A stretch of 64,000 nt of DNA from Hirschia litorea (GTDB lineage Bacteria; Pseudomonadota; Alphaproteobacteria; Caulobacterales; Hyphomonadaceae), in NCBI RefSeq assembly GCF_042665075.1, contig NZ_JBHTBR010000005.1:1-64000 (forward strand), written 5' to 3'. The notes under the pieces were generated by a model that saw only the letters and a program-made list of their open reading frames with translations, was not told where the DNA came from and made no database searches. The translations under genes and the position numbers were made by a program. Positions within the stretch are counted from its first letter, which is position 1, and each line of letters begins with the position of its first letter. Positions 1 to 8,192 of this stretch are shown one piece after another.

Positions 1-30
1 CATCCACATCAGCGTTTGGCGAAGGTGCAG

Positions 31-59
31 GATATAAAGTCCAGCACCGTTTCCGTCAA
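31..59 (-). promoter_or_regulatory. promoter repeat 1 (most downstream)
   Basis: TTGACG at 59-54 and TATATC at 36-31 on the minus strand, with a 17-bp spacer. The seven-T run at 61-69 on the plus strand is an A-rich UP-like element when read on the minus strand. Confidence 0.75.
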
Positions 60-200
60 GAACTTTTTTTAATTAATTTCCGAACCGTCCGAAGACTAAG
101 TTGAGCACCTCAGTGCCAGAAATTAACTAAAAACAACAACTCGGTGGGCGACTTACTAAAGTTGCCCGCAGAACCGTTTGTTCTCAGCGGAGAGAGGCGG

Positions 201-229
201 TGTATAACGACCGACCCTCAGCTCGTCAA
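201..229 (-). promoter_or_regulatory. promoter repeat 2
   Basis: TTGACG at 229-224 and TATACA at 206-201, with a 17-bp spacer. It is preceded on the minus strand by AAAATAAGTGG and followed by a CCGCC discriminator. Confidence 0.75.
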
Positions 230-349
230 CCACTTATTTTAAGTAATTTTCAAAAACTTAAAGAGCCTAAGAAAACCATTTAAAACCCGGTCAATTTCAC
301 CACCCTATATAGAGCAATTGATCAACCCGTGGTCGGCGAAGAGACGCGG

Positions 350-378
350 CTTATAAAGACCTCATCTCACCCCGTCAA
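350..378 (-). promoter_or_regulatory. promoter repeat 3
   Basis: TTGACG at 378-373 and TATAAG at 355-350, with a 17-bp spacer and a CCGCG discriminator. Its initially transcribed region is nearly identical to that of repeat 4. Confidence 0.78.
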
Positions 379-494
379 CCACTTATTTTTGTTATTTCCA
401 AAACCTCAAAAGAGATAAGAAAATACTTAAATTTGAAATACTTACGCTGAATAAATTCAACTCAGAAATCTCAGTGGTCGGCGAAGAGATGCAG

Positions 495-523
495 CGTATA
501 AAGACCGCATCACTCATCGTCAA
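495..523 (-). promoter_or_regulatory. promoter repeat 4
   Basis: TTGACG at 523-518 and TATACG at 500-495, with a 17-bp spacer and a CTGC discriminator. Confidence 0.78.
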
Positions 524-638
524 CACCTTATTTGAACTATTTCATTTCTGTCCGTAGACACACAAAATAGACAATACAAATTTACCACCCAACTCTCGCC
601 AGATCCGCAAATTCTCCAATGTCATCGAAGAGCAGTGA

Positions 639-667
639 CCTATATGGAAGTCAGCCAGAACCGTCAA
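639..667 (-). promoter_or_regulatory. promoter repeat 5 (most upstream, most diverged)
   Basis: TTGACG at 667-662 and TATAGG at 644-639, with a 17-bp spacer. The -35 context AAGTGGTTGACG is kept, but the downstream block has drifted. Confidence 0.65.
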
Positions 668-803
668 CCACTTTTTCTGCCTTTTTGTGACAAAATAGCT
701 TTTGCACAGGCTTATCCCCAGAATGAGGCAAAATAGGATACTCCCTACCCCCTCCCCTCGGACTAAGCCCACGTATTTCATACATATTAACTACAAATAA
801 TGC

Positions 804-1646
804 CTAGATACGCGCTAAAAGGTCTTTCTTCTTAGACTCAAAGTCTTCTACAGAAATGACATTTGCATCTCTTAGCTTTGCCAAGCGCTCCAATAATGCA
901 AACACATCGCCCTCTAATGGTGCCACTTGCACAGTCTCAGGCGCAGGCGTTTGTGGAATTGGCGCATTATTCTGTGCAGATGGCTCTGCCGGCGCAGGCA
1001 TTGGCGTACTCTCAGGCTGATTCCCCTTCACATTATCAACACGCGGCAAGCTATTGAGCGATACGATTCCATACTGACTAGAGAATGTAATAGAAGAATC
1101 GCCACTTTGCTGCTGTCCAAAGCCACCGATATTGTGATCAAGCGTGTCATACACACCTACACTCCCATAAGCATTCAACGCTAAACGGCGAACATTTGGG
1201 AAATACGCATATTGCATATCATTCTGACTACCTGTTGCTGACGGTTGCCCCAATTCTTCAGGCCACCAAGCCCCGCCTTGAGTCATATAGAAGCTAGCTC
1301 CATTCCCCTGACTTTGAGACTGGAAAGACCGATTCTGTTGATTCGCTAAAGCTGGTCGCACCGGCACAGGTGCAAACGGTTGACTATTGGCCAGCAGGCC
1401 CGACAATTCATAACATACATTATCAACTTGCGCTTTGAGGCCGTGGTTGAACATATCGCCCACCATCGTCATGCCGCCCTGCATCCACTGACCAGATCCA
1501 CCAAATTCCGAATGACTAAACTGCGCCATCGTGCCACCACCATTGGCAACTGCATTTAGCATGGTGGCAATCGCATCAAAACTTACTCCATAGCGCCCCG
1601 CTATTTCCGCAACAGCTTGCTCGCCTTGTGGGGATAGTTTTCTCAT
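804..1646 (-). CDS. SHOCT domain-containing protein
   Basis: A 280-residue protein of unknown role. The last 30 residues (LERLAKLRDANVISVEDFES and onward) match the SHOCT pattern, a short C-terminal helical motif usually found at the end of otherwise unrelated proteins. Residues 1-85 form a helical, Gly/Met-containing N-terminal region that I do not recognise. The middle (about 90-245) is rich in Gln, Pro, Asn and Ser and probably disordered. There is no signal peptide. The ATG at 1646 follows a clear GAGGAG ribosome site. It is divergent from the hfa operon across about 490 bp and transcribed toward the promoter array. Confidence 0.7.
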   Translation of the reverse strand: MRKLSPQGEQAVAEIAGRYGVSFDAIATMLNAVANGGGTMAQFSHSEFGGSGQWMQGGMTMVGDMFNHGLKAQVDNVCYELSGLLANSQPFAPVPVRPALANQQNRSFQSQSQGNGASFYMTQGGAWWPEELGQPSATGSQNDMQYAYFPNVRRLALNAYGSVGVYDTLDHNIGGFGQQQSGDSSITFSSQYGIVSLNSLPRVDNVKGNQPESTPMPAPAEPSAQNNAPIPQTPAPETVQVAPLEGDVFALLERLAKLRDANVISVEDFESKKKDLLARI

Positions 1647-2138
1647 AGTCTAGGCTCCTCTCAGGTCGCCTGTGGATAAGTCTTCGTGCAGGCTATCGCA
1701 CACCCACAAGTTATAAGCGAGCCTTTTCACCAAAGCTCCACGGAATAATCTTGGGCATGCCGAGAAGTTCCTCACTTCACATTCATATGCACAAACTTAT
1801 ATCGCCTCTCCTCAATATAGATCGGCAATCTAAAGAAGGAAAATTGGATAGACATTCAATTTGCCCCCCCCTCCTTTGACGTCTCTTTTTGATACGCCCA
1901 ATTTCAAGTCGGATCGCCATGTATTCCTTCCCGCGCACTCAAAAGTAAATATGCGCTCCCTCTCCAGAAAGGTTTAACTGTAATTGACACCATTTCATGC
2001 AGTCATTGTGTGCAAGTGAATAGAAGTGTTGAGCTTTTTGGTAACCATCTTGGTCTATAGTCCCTCCAACGAATAAGGGGACGCATGGCACAATCATTGC
2101 TTGATGTTCCTCATAAAATTGTGATCGGGAACTTAAAA
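1647..2138. other. intergenic region between SHOCT gene and hfaA
   Basis: Nothing coding is convincing in this 490-bp divergent spacer. It holds a perfect DnaA-box-like TGTGGATAA at 1671-1679, inside a 19-base element repeated with two mismatches at 10072-10090. A TTGACA at about 1985 could serve hfaA, but no matching -10 box is clear. Confidence 0.4.
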
Positions 2139-2582
2139 ATGACCTTGTGTCGAACAAAATTGGGAATTCTGGGCCTTGCAGGAACGCTATTAATTAGCGG
2201 CAATGCTTTTGCTCAACGCAACCCTGCTGGACAATACACGGGCGAATTTGAACGTCCCTACGGTTTCGCATATGGCGAAGAAAACCGCGCCTACGACGCC
2301 AACACACGTGATGCATACAACAACCGTGTCATCATAGATGGCCGCATGATCGTTGGCGACGATCTCACATCTTTATCTTATGGCGGTGTCTATGGATATA
2401 ACTTCCGTGGCGCTGGTTCAGGCATGGGAAATTATTCTGGGCCGGGCAATTCAACAGCCATAGGTAACCAACTCAACGTCATCACCAATGGCAGCAATAA
2501 TGTTGTCGTTATCGATTCTATTCAAAACAATTCCGGCGATCAAACTGTAATTCTTAATGGGGAGCTTGATCTGAATGACTAG
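2139..2582 (+). CDS. hfaA: holdfast anchor protein HfaA
   Basis: A small secreted protein of the Caulobacter HfaA type, which with HfaB and HfaD anchors the adhesive holdfast to the cell envelope. The start at 2139 gives a clean signal peptide (MTLCRTKLGILGLAGT then a cleavage site after GNAFA). An in-frame ATG at 2085 has a better AGGGGA site but would add 18 residues ahead of the signal peptide. The mature part is Gly/Asn/Tyr rich and carries an STAIGN motif followed by NQLNV and NNVVVIDSIQNNSG, the kind of Asn/Gln-rich beta-strand repeat seen in curlin-like subunits and also found in HfaD. Its 3' end overlaps hfaB by 8 bp, so the two are co-translated. Confidence 0.82.
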   Translation: MTLCRTKLGILGLAGTLLISGNAFAQRNPAGQYTGEFERPYGFAYGEENRAYDANTRDAYNNRVIIDGRMIVGDDLTSLSYGGVYGYNFRGAGSGMGNYSGPGNSTAIGNQLNVITNGSNNVVVIDSIQNNSGDQTVILNGELDLND

Positions 2583-3600
2583 CCCAATACGCAAATCATC
2601 AAAAAAATCAGTCGCTCTGCTCGCTAGTGCGCTTATGGTTACTGGCTGTGTGTCACCTATCGCAACCAAATCTGGGAATTACACGAAACCAATTGGCGGA
2701 TCTCCCGTAACAGCAAACCCAACACCCTATTCAGCTAGCCTAGTCTGTATGGGTGATTTTGCTCAATCTGTTGGCCTTGGTCAGCCCCGTATTGCTGTGG
2801 GCCGTATCCTTGACTACACAGGTAAAGAAGATTTTGAAGGTGGCCGCCGTGTAACGCAAGGTGCCTCACTTATGGCTATCTCTGCTTTTGCCAAAGCAGG
2901 CGCACGTCTAGTTGAGCGTTTTGATACATCCGTATCCGAACTTGAGCTAAAATACGCCAACAACAAATTAATCGGCGATTCTGCGGATAAAGACTTCCGC
3001 AAAATTACAGCGGGTTCAATTCCAGGTTCAGACTTCTACCTTGTTGGTGGTATCACAGAGCTAAACTCAAACATTCGTTCCGTGGGTGTTGATGCATTCA
3101 TCGGTGACTTAGATACACAAGACCCTAAAGGGAATGGTGGATCTAAAATGTACGTCATTAATGTGGGTCTAGATCTACGCCTTGTAGAAACAGAAACGCT
3201 AGAAGTCGTAGATGTTATCTCTTACCAAAAGCAAATTATTGGCCGTGAAATCTCACTTGGTGTGTTCGACTTTGCCAATAACAATGTATTTGACATCGGC
3301 GCAGGTGAACGCTCACTCGAGCCTATCCAACTTGCCGTTCGTTCAGTTATCGAGCGCGCTGTTTTGGAAATGACAGCCAACCTATATGGCGTCACAAGCC
3401 CTGACGTATGTTCAGCAATTGCACAACAAGGCGCTGGCCTGCCAACGACAAATTCCATCACAGGTAACTACACACCTGCATATGACAATTTGCCAACCAA
3501 TAATGGGCAAACGCGCTCTGAAGCCTCTCGCTGGCACGATGATCGCGATAGAGCGATTGAAGACGCGAAAAAAGCAGCACTTCGTGGCCGCAAAGACTAG
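2575..3600 (+). CDS. hfaB: holdfast anchor lipoprotein HfaB (CsgG family)
   Basis: A CsgG-like outer-membrane lipoprotein of 341 residues. In curli systems CsgG forms the secretion pore; HfaB is its holdfast counterpart and is needed to export or display HfaA and HfaD. A lysine-rich N-terminus, a hydrophobic run and the lipobox VTGC put the lipidated cysteine at residue 25. The CsgG core follows (IAVGRILDYTGKEDFEG, DFYLVGGITELNSN, YVINVGLDLRLVETETLEV, ERAVLEMTANLYG). The C-terminal 40 residues are charged (RWHDDRDRAIEDAKKAALRG), as in HfaB. It lies between hfaA (8-bp overlap) and hfaD (69 bp downstream). Confidence 0.88.
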   Translation: MTSPIRKSSKKSVALLASALMVTGCVSPIATKSGNYTKPIGGSPVTANPTPYSASLVCMGDFAQSVGLGQPRIAVGRILDYTGKEDFEGGRRVTQGASLMAISAFAKAGARLVERFDTSVSELELKYANNKLIGDSADKDFRKITAGSIPGSDFYLVGGITELNSNIRSVGVDAFIGDLDTQDPKGNGGSKMYVINVGLDLRLVETETLEVVDVISYQKQIIGREISLGVFDFANNNVFDIGAGERSLEPIQLAVRSVIERAVLEMTANLYGVTSPDVCSAIAQQGAGLPTTNSITGNYTPAYDNLPTNNGQTRSEASRWHDDRDRAIEDAKKAALRGRKD

Positions 3601-3669
3601 CAGCCCTATTCTCCACTCAATCCTTTGAGTGGAGACATATCTTGCTGATTTTAGAAGGTGATTTAAGAC

Positions 3670-4926
3670 ATGAAACGTACAACACTTACAACCAGCGTTG
3701 CAATCAGCGCCCTATTGGTGAGCCTGTCCGGATCAGCATTTGCTCAAAACGCGCCCGACGTCTTAAATTCTCAAATTCAACTGGGCGATGCCTTTTCCAA
3801 CATGAATGTAGTTGTTGAAGGTGATCACTCTGGCGATGTGAGCTCCATTGCGCTTTCCACCGGCAATGCCGCTTCTGGTTTTGGTAGCAATGATGCAGTT
3901 CGCCATGTTGAATCTAATCAAACAATGTCTGGAAATTCTACAGCAAACGCAACGCTTGAAGGCGATCGCGTTTTTGGAACAGCAAGTGCTGATGCAACTG
4001 CCTATGGCAACTCTACAACAGGCAGTCAATTTCAAGCCGACAGCATGAACCAAACTGTAGGCACGAACCGCATTTCATCAACTGCGACAGTCAATCATAT
4101 TTCTGCAACAACATTAAACGCCAGCGCGACATCTGCTGCAAATATTCAAGACATGACTTATGATGGTCGCCTTGTGCCCGACGGTGAATCCCCAACACTG
4201 CGCGCCAACGCAAATCAGACCTCACAAGCTGATGTCGATGCAAATATCGACGCGACAGTTTGTTGTTCCGTTGATGATACTAATGCCAACACGCTCGCTG
4301 TCGGTAATAGCTTTCAATCATCATCCGAATATTCAAATGCCTACGCCAATGTACAACAAACATCTTATGGCAATGCGATAACCGCAAATACACGCCTAAC
4401 TCAGCCTGAGGGCAACAACATATCCGCCAATTCCCAAGCAATGGGAAACAACATTGTGATGGATAATTCTTGGGGTTATTCGCAACTTGACGGCAGTCAA
4501 ACGAACACATCTGCGATCAACGCTACAACAGAAATTGTCCTAAATGACTGGGATGGCGATGCTTCAATTTCAGCCTATGGTGTTGGAAACTCTGCTATGC
4601 AGACCAATATCGGCTCAGACCAGAACGCTTACTACGCTCAGAACAACTCTGGTGAAGTTGTATCTTTGACGGACTTTGAAGGCGGCAATGGTGGCGCAGG
4701 TAATCTAAGCACATCTTCCACAGCCATCGGTAACACATATACCGGCTATGTTTGTGCAACTTGTCAAAGCGCAGTTCCTGGTGGAGCGCTCACACAGACT
4801 AACTCCGGCAATGTCACCTCAACAGGCCAAGCTTGGGCACGCGGTGGCGGCAATGTGTATGGGTCTGCTGCTGCAATTGGTAACTCAGCCAATTACTCAA
4901 CTAATAATGCAGGTGGGCACGACTAA
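3670..4926 (+). CDS. hfaD: holdfast anchor protein HfaD
   Basis: A 418-residue secreted protein, identified by operon position and composition. A signal peptide ends at SGSAFA (about residue 25). The mature chain is low-complexity, rich in Asn, Ser, Thr, Ala and Gly, and carries about nine copies of an (A/S)xGN motif (STGN, AYGN, AVGN, SYGN, AMGN, GVGN, AIGN twice and others) spaced through beta-strand-like Gln/Asn/Thr segments. This suggests a solenoid or amyloid-like fold. Two close cysteine pairs (CC near 199, CATC near 363) could form disulfides. In Caulobacter HfaD is a large surface adhesin needed for tight holdfast attachment. It is the last gene of the operon and is followed by terminators. 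Confidence 0.82.
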   Translation: MKRTTLTTSVAISALLVSLSGSAFAQNAPDVLNSQIQLGDAFSNMNVVVEGDHSGDVSSIALSTGNAASGFGSNDAVRHVESNQTMSGNSTANATLEGDRVFGTASADATAYGNSTTGSQFQADSMNQTVGTNRISSTATVNHISATTLNASATSAANIQDMTYDGRLVPDGESPTLRANANQTSQADVDANIDATVCCSVDDTNANTLAVGNSFQSSSEYSNAYANVQQTSYGNAITANTRLTQPEGNNISANSQAMGNNIVMDNSWGYSQLDGSQTNTSAINATTEIVLNDWDGDASISAYGVGNSAMQTNIGSDQNAYYAQNNSGEVVSLTDFEGGNGGAGNLSTSSTAIGNTYTGYVCATCQSAVPGGALTQTNSGNVTSTGQAWARGGGNVYGSAAAIGNSANYSTNNAGGHD

Positions 4927-4956
4927 AACGTCCAGTTTCAAATAGAATAAATAGAG

Positions 4957-4975
4957 GCATTCATTTTAAGAATGC
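4957..4975 (+). other. hairpin downstream of hfaD
   Basis: GCATTC (4957-4962) pairs with GAATGC (4970-4975) shortly after the hfaD stop. There is no T-run, so it is more likely a 3' stabilising hairpin than a terminator. Confidence 0.4.
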
Positions 4976-4986
4976 TTCCTACCTAG

Positions 4987-5022
4987 AAATCCCCTTCTCT
5001 TTTTTAGAGCTGGGGATTTTTT
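4987..5022 (+). terminator. Rho-independent terminator of hfaABD
   Basis: AAATCCCC (4987-4994) pairs with GGGGATTT (5012-5019), and the T-run continues to 5022. Confidence 0.75.
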
Positions 5023-5043
5023 ATATTCTAAAATTTAGACATA

Positions 5044-5081
5044 AAAAATCCAGCGAGCGCCTAATGCACTGCTGGATTTTT
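5044..5081. terminator. bidirectional terminator hairpin
   Basis: AAAAATCCAGC (5044-5054) pairs perfectly with GCTGGATTTTT (5071-5081). Flanking A and T runs allow it to work on both strands. It mainly ends the minus-strand gene at 5116. Confidence 0.75.
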
Positions 5082-5115
5082 CCAAAATAGAATTTTTAAA
5101 TAGTACTCAAAACTA

Positions 5116-6018
5116 TCAATAAACGTTTTGGCCCACACCACCATCAAGCACGATGCGTCCAGAACTTGAGATTGGCTTTTCTACTTCCACCTGACGTGTC
5201 ACTTGCTTCATCACAGTCCGTTGACTTGGAATACAAGCTGGTGTTTTCGAGCTGATCGTTTTGATACCAGGCCCATAGCGACGCAATAATGAGCGCTCAT
5301 TACAATTACGTTGTGGTGCTTCAGGCGCACAAGACAGTTGACCACCAACAGAATGGGTCAGCGCCTCACCTTTTTTACAAGAGAAAGTGCGTCCACCATC
5401 AAAAGATGCATCATTATTGTTATATGATCCAACCGTCACCTGCATAGACGTTCCCGCCATACAACGGAAAACTTCGCCATTATAAGTCGCATCAATGCGT
5501 TCTTCTCCAAACACTTGAGATGCTGGGTGCGGTGCGCCTTTGTCATCAATACAAACAGCCTGAACCGGCTGAGCCATAACTGTGACATCTGCTGGTGCAC
5601 AATATTGTTCAGTAACTGGAACCTGCTCGGTGACTGTTTCTGTCACGCGCTGCATATCACCTTCAACTTGAAGATTGTTCAACACACTTGCTTCATAAGG
5701 AGCAACAGTAGCTCCCCCTCCATTATTAAAATAATAGACGCCTGCGTGCTGGCCTTGGCCTTGTTGTATATAAGTTGAATATCCGCGACCTGCATTGCCC
5801 GCACCAATAACAACGCTCGCTCCTGGGGCGCGTACTCCGGGTACTTTTACAACTTGGTTTTCTGGAAGATCACAGCAATTATTTCCTGATCCGGTCATAG
5901 GCGCAGTTCGCACAATCGGTGCCGATTGCGCAAGCGCATTACCGCCAACTATTACGGCACTAAATACACCAGCAACCAATGCTGCTTTGAAGGTCATGTG
6001 TCTAGTTGAGACGGTCAT
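5116..6018 (-). CDS. secreted cysteine-containing protein, function unknown
   Basis: A 300-residue exported protein I cannot assign. A signal peptide ends near GGNALA (residue 30). The mature chain begins with a CC pair and ends in a basic coil. It contains a short VTETVTEQVPVTEQ stretch near residue 125 and a related VMKQVTRQVEVEKP stretch near 270. Both resemble the tandem repeats of the peptidoglycan-binding protein at 37821-38792. About ten cysteines (CC, EQYCAP, AVCIDD, FRCMAG, FSCKKG, LSCAPE, RNCNE, PACIPS) suggest disulfides in the periplasm or at the surface. GAGGAG precedes the ATG. It converges on hfaD, so it may belong to the same envelope programme, but that is inference. Confidence 0.65.
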   Translation of the reverse strand: MTVSTRHMTFKAALVAGVFSAVIVGGNALAQSAPIVRTAPMTGSGNNCCDLPENQVVKVPGVRAPGASVVIGAGNAGRGYSTYIQQGQGQHAGVYYFNNGGGATVAPYEASVLNNLQVEGDMQRVTETVTEQVPVTEQYCAPADVTVMAQPVQAVCIDDKGAPHPASQVFGEERIDATYNGEVFRCMAGTSMQVTVGSYNNNDASFDGGRTFSCKKGEALTHSVGGQLSCAPEAPQRNCNERSLLRRYGPGIKTISSKTPACIPSQRTVMKQVTRQVEVEKPISSSGRIVLDGGVGQNVY

Positions 6019-6220
6019 TCTACTACTCCTCGAAACTTCAACTTAATTATGCAATTTGAATGCCCAAATTCATCACCTAGGTGCATTGCATTTCTCCAAT
6101 CAGTTGAAGGTGACCAATATTGACCCGAAAATGGAAAATATTCCGTTACAAAAACTGGCCCAGTCTTTGCGATACTGTTTGCAAATAGGCATTTGCCTGA
6201 AAAAATAAGAGAACAGTTAG

Positions 6221-6754
6221 ATGATAGAGCTAAAAGCACATCCAAATACACGAGCGATCATCGAAGCCTGGAAACGGTTGTCTTGGGGAGACAGTCAATT
6301 AGTCGATGGGCCAATGGCCCAAGATTACCCAGACGTCGTGAGTCGTCTCTTTATTGTTCAACGCACAGATGTGGAAGATTATTCTCTTCGCATGGTTGGC
6401 GCGGGTATACAGGAACTATTCGGGCGAGAGCTTGTTGAACACAACTTCTTATCGTTATGGACCACGAGTGACAGACTTATTATAAAGACTGCCATGGAAA
6501 CAGCATTATCTTGCGGTAGTCCATCTTTAATTCAAGCAACGGCGCAAACACTTGATGGCCGCAATATTGATATTGAAGTGTCGTTTTCACCACTAGATTC
6601 AGGCAATAAACAGCGCCCACGCCTATTATGCCTATACCAAACTCTCTCGGATGAATCAGCCCTTAAAGGTCGCCCGATTTGCCGCCATTTCATAACCGGC
6701 ATGTTTCCGCCAAAACCTAAGAGCACAGCTCCTATTTTGCGCGTTGTAAGCTAA
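6221..6754 (+). CDS. PAS domain protein (PAS_5 family)
   Basis: A stand-alone 177-residue PAS protein of the PAS_5 type (formerly DUF1457), which is common in Alphaproteobacteria. The fold spans roughly residues 12-145: an N-terminal helix with the WKRL segment, the DVVSRLFIVQRTDVEDYSLR strands, GAGIQELFGRELVEHNFLSL, and closing strands ending LLCLYQTL. No effector domain is attached, so it probably senses a ligand and passes the signal to a partner. A strong terminator follows at 6787-6816. Divergent from the gene at 5116; that spacer holds a 10-bp palindrome CACCTAGGTG at 6074-6083. Confidence 0.8.
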   Translation: MIELKAHPNTRAIIEAWKRLSWGDSQLVDGPMAQDYPDVVSRLFIVQRTDVEDYSLRMVGAGIQELFGRELVEHNFLSLWTTSDRLIIKTAMETALSCGSPSLIQATAQTLDGRNIDIEVSFSPLDSGNKQRPRLLCLYQTLSDESALKGRPICRHFITGMFPPKPKSTAPILRVVS

Positions 6755-6786
6755 CAACTGAAAAATAGTTTCTCAGTATATTTCTC

Positions 6787-6816
6787 AAGGAGATGAAGCA
6801 ATTCATCTCCTTTTTT
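6787..6816 (+). terminator. Rho-independent terminator after PAS gene
   Basis: AAGGAGATGAA (6787-6797) pairs with TTCATCTCCTT (6802-6812), followed by a T-run. Confidence 0.85.
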
Positions 6817-6947
6817 CATTCCTGGCTATTCCACACCTATAAATTGAGACTTTTAGGCTGCTGCAATGCTACATTTGGTTCTTTTGGAAACACTTTGTGA
6901 ACCATCCATACGATAAAATGAACGACAAGTGAATTAATTGTGTTGGA

Positions 6948-7538
6948 ATGCCTATGTCAGATCTCTCTACAAAACGGCTCTTAGTCCGCAAGGTTACAGA
7001 TAAAGATCGTCGAAAATTCAGACGCGTCATTCACGAAACGACGGCAAGATGTCTGTGGCAAGATGGGACGGAGTTTGAAGCTCTTACCGTCGATCTATGT
7101 GCGGGCGGTGTTTCGTTAAAAACAGATCAAACTTTTGAACCCGATGCGCCGATCATTATTTATATAGACCAGCTTGGTCGCATTGCAGGCCATGCAGCTC
7201 GTCCAACCGAAGCTGGCTTTGCGGTTCGCGTTAATTTCGTACCTCAAAAACGTGAAAAATTCGTCGATCAACTCACTTGGATTGTAAACAAGCAAAGCCT
7301 CGGCTTAGAAGATGAACGCCGTTCGCTACGCCGTACAACGACAGAAAAACTCATCGCAACATATGAAAGCGGCGTTGTCGCACAATGTAATGTTATCGAC
7401 ATTTCTTTGCTAGGTGTTGCCCTACGCACTACGGGGCCACGTCCGGAGATCGGCTCTCGTGTTCAAGTTGGTAGACGTACCGGCAGATGCGCAAGATATG
7501 TCGATAATGGGTTCGCAATAGAATTTATTGATCGCTAA
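6948..7538 (+). CDS. tandem PilZ domain protein
   Basis: A 196-residue cytoplasmic protein with two PilZ domains, a c-di-GMP-binding fold. The first (about 20-100) has RRKFRR followed by the DLCAGGVSL turn, matching the RxxxR and (D/N)xSxxG signature except that serine is replaced by cysteine. The second (about 115-195) has RRSLRR and DISLLGVAL, a closer match. Double-PilZ proteins act as c-di-GMP effectors in motility and surface attachment, which suits a window with a holdfast operon. The start is ATG at 6948 or 6954; the ribosome site is weak. Confidence 0.82.
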   Translation: MPMSDLSTKRLLVRKVTDKDRRKFRRVIHETTARCLWQDGTEFEALTVDLCAGGVSLKTDQTFEPDAPIIIYIDQLGRIAGHAARPTEAGFAVRVNFVPQKREKFVDQLTWIVNKQSLGLEDERRSLRRTTTEKLIATYESGVVAQCNVIDISLLGVALRTTGPRPEIGSRVQVGRRTGRCARYVDNGFAIEFIDR

Positions 7539-7597
7539 ATCTGTCTATCAACACGCCTTAGACAATTGTTGTAAATATTTCAGGACGCTCCGTCATC

Positions 7598-8188
7598 ATG
7601 GCCTCTTCTTCTGCTCACAATGCGAATTCTCACACCCCAACACACGCGCAAGATGGCGACCAAATCAAACGTGTTCAATGGCGGGTTCAGGTCGATGGAA
7701 CAGTTTACGGCCCCTATCCGCGTTCAAGACTGATAGATTTCTTACGTGAAGGACGTGTAAGCGCCAGCACAATGCTCGCCTGCGGAAGCGATAACGCTTT
7801 TTATCGCGCCGACGAACACCCCAATATTCGCTGGAATTTTCACGGCAACACCGAAAACACCTCCCGCGCAAATGAAGCCAACGCAAACGATGCTGAAGCT
7901 CCCCAATTATGCAATTACTTCATCAGCGGTAAACTCGTATCAGAGCATTACAATTTTGAATTAGTCCTAAATCGCGCTGGCAAGTTTGCTCGTGCAGGCA
8001 GCAATATGTGGGTTTTAAGGTCCCGCATCACACTCCCACAACTGCGCAATCAACTCTCCGCAGTTATGGGAAAAGACGATCAGTTTGTCATCGTAAACGC
8101 ATCCAAAGGTCGTCTGGCATGGTTCAACCTTGGCGCAGAACCCGACATTGCCGTTCGTGGCGTATGGGATAGTGAATTAGAAGATTAA
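7598..8188 (+). CDS. GYF_2 (DUF4339) domain protein
   Basis: A 196-residue protein whose first half carries a GYF_2-like domain: WRVQVDGTVYGPYPRSRLID, then LREGRVSASTMLACG, matching the W-x-G-x-x-x-GP-x-x-x-x-x-L pattern of a proline-peptide-binding fold. After a polar linker (about 85-103) the second half (YFISGKLVSEHYNFELVLNR to the end) is a separate compact region I do not recognise. There is no signal peptide or membrane segment. It lies 59 bp after the PilZ gene in the same direction and could be co-transcribed with it. Confidence 0.75.
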   Translation: MASSSAHNANSHTPTHAQDGDQIKRVQWRVQVDGTVYGPYPRSRLIDFLREGRVSASTMLACGSDNAFYRADEHPNIRWNFHGNTENTSRANEANANDAEAPQLCNYFISGKLVSEHYNFELVLNRAGKFARAGSNMWVLRSRITLPQLRNQLSAVMGKDDQFVIVNASKGRLAWFNLGAEPDIAVRGVWDSELED

Positions 8189-8192
8189 GCGA

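Larger units (their letters stand above)
31..667 (-). repeat. array of five tandem promoter repeats (rrn-like)
   Basis: Five degenerate copies of one unit lie here, with -35 boxes starting at 54, 224, 373, 518 and 662, so the period is 170, 149, 145 and 144 bp. Read on the minus strand each unit has an AT-rich upstream stretch (such as AAAATAAGTGG), TTGACG, exactly 17 bp, TATA plus two bases, then a GC-rich discriminator. Three copies continue into a conserved CTCTTCGCCGACCAC-like or related initially transcribed region. This architecture, with UP-like A/T tracts, full -35 and -10 boxes, GC-rich discriminators and tandem duplication, is what stringently controlled rRNA promoters look like. 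The transcribed unit would lie left of position 1. No convincing gene is seen in 1-803. Confidence 0.75.

Noticed and set aside
11..70. Plus-strand hairpins followed by T-runs in the 144-170 bp repeats, which first looked like tandem small RNAs with terminators
   Set aside because: All five copies resolve into minus-strand TTGACG-N17-TATA promoters; the T-runs are the A-rich upstream elements of those promoters.
542..781. 79-codon minus-strand reading frame in the promoter array
   Set aside because: It runs through repeat 5, including its -35 and -10 boxes, has no ribosome site and no family-like sequence.
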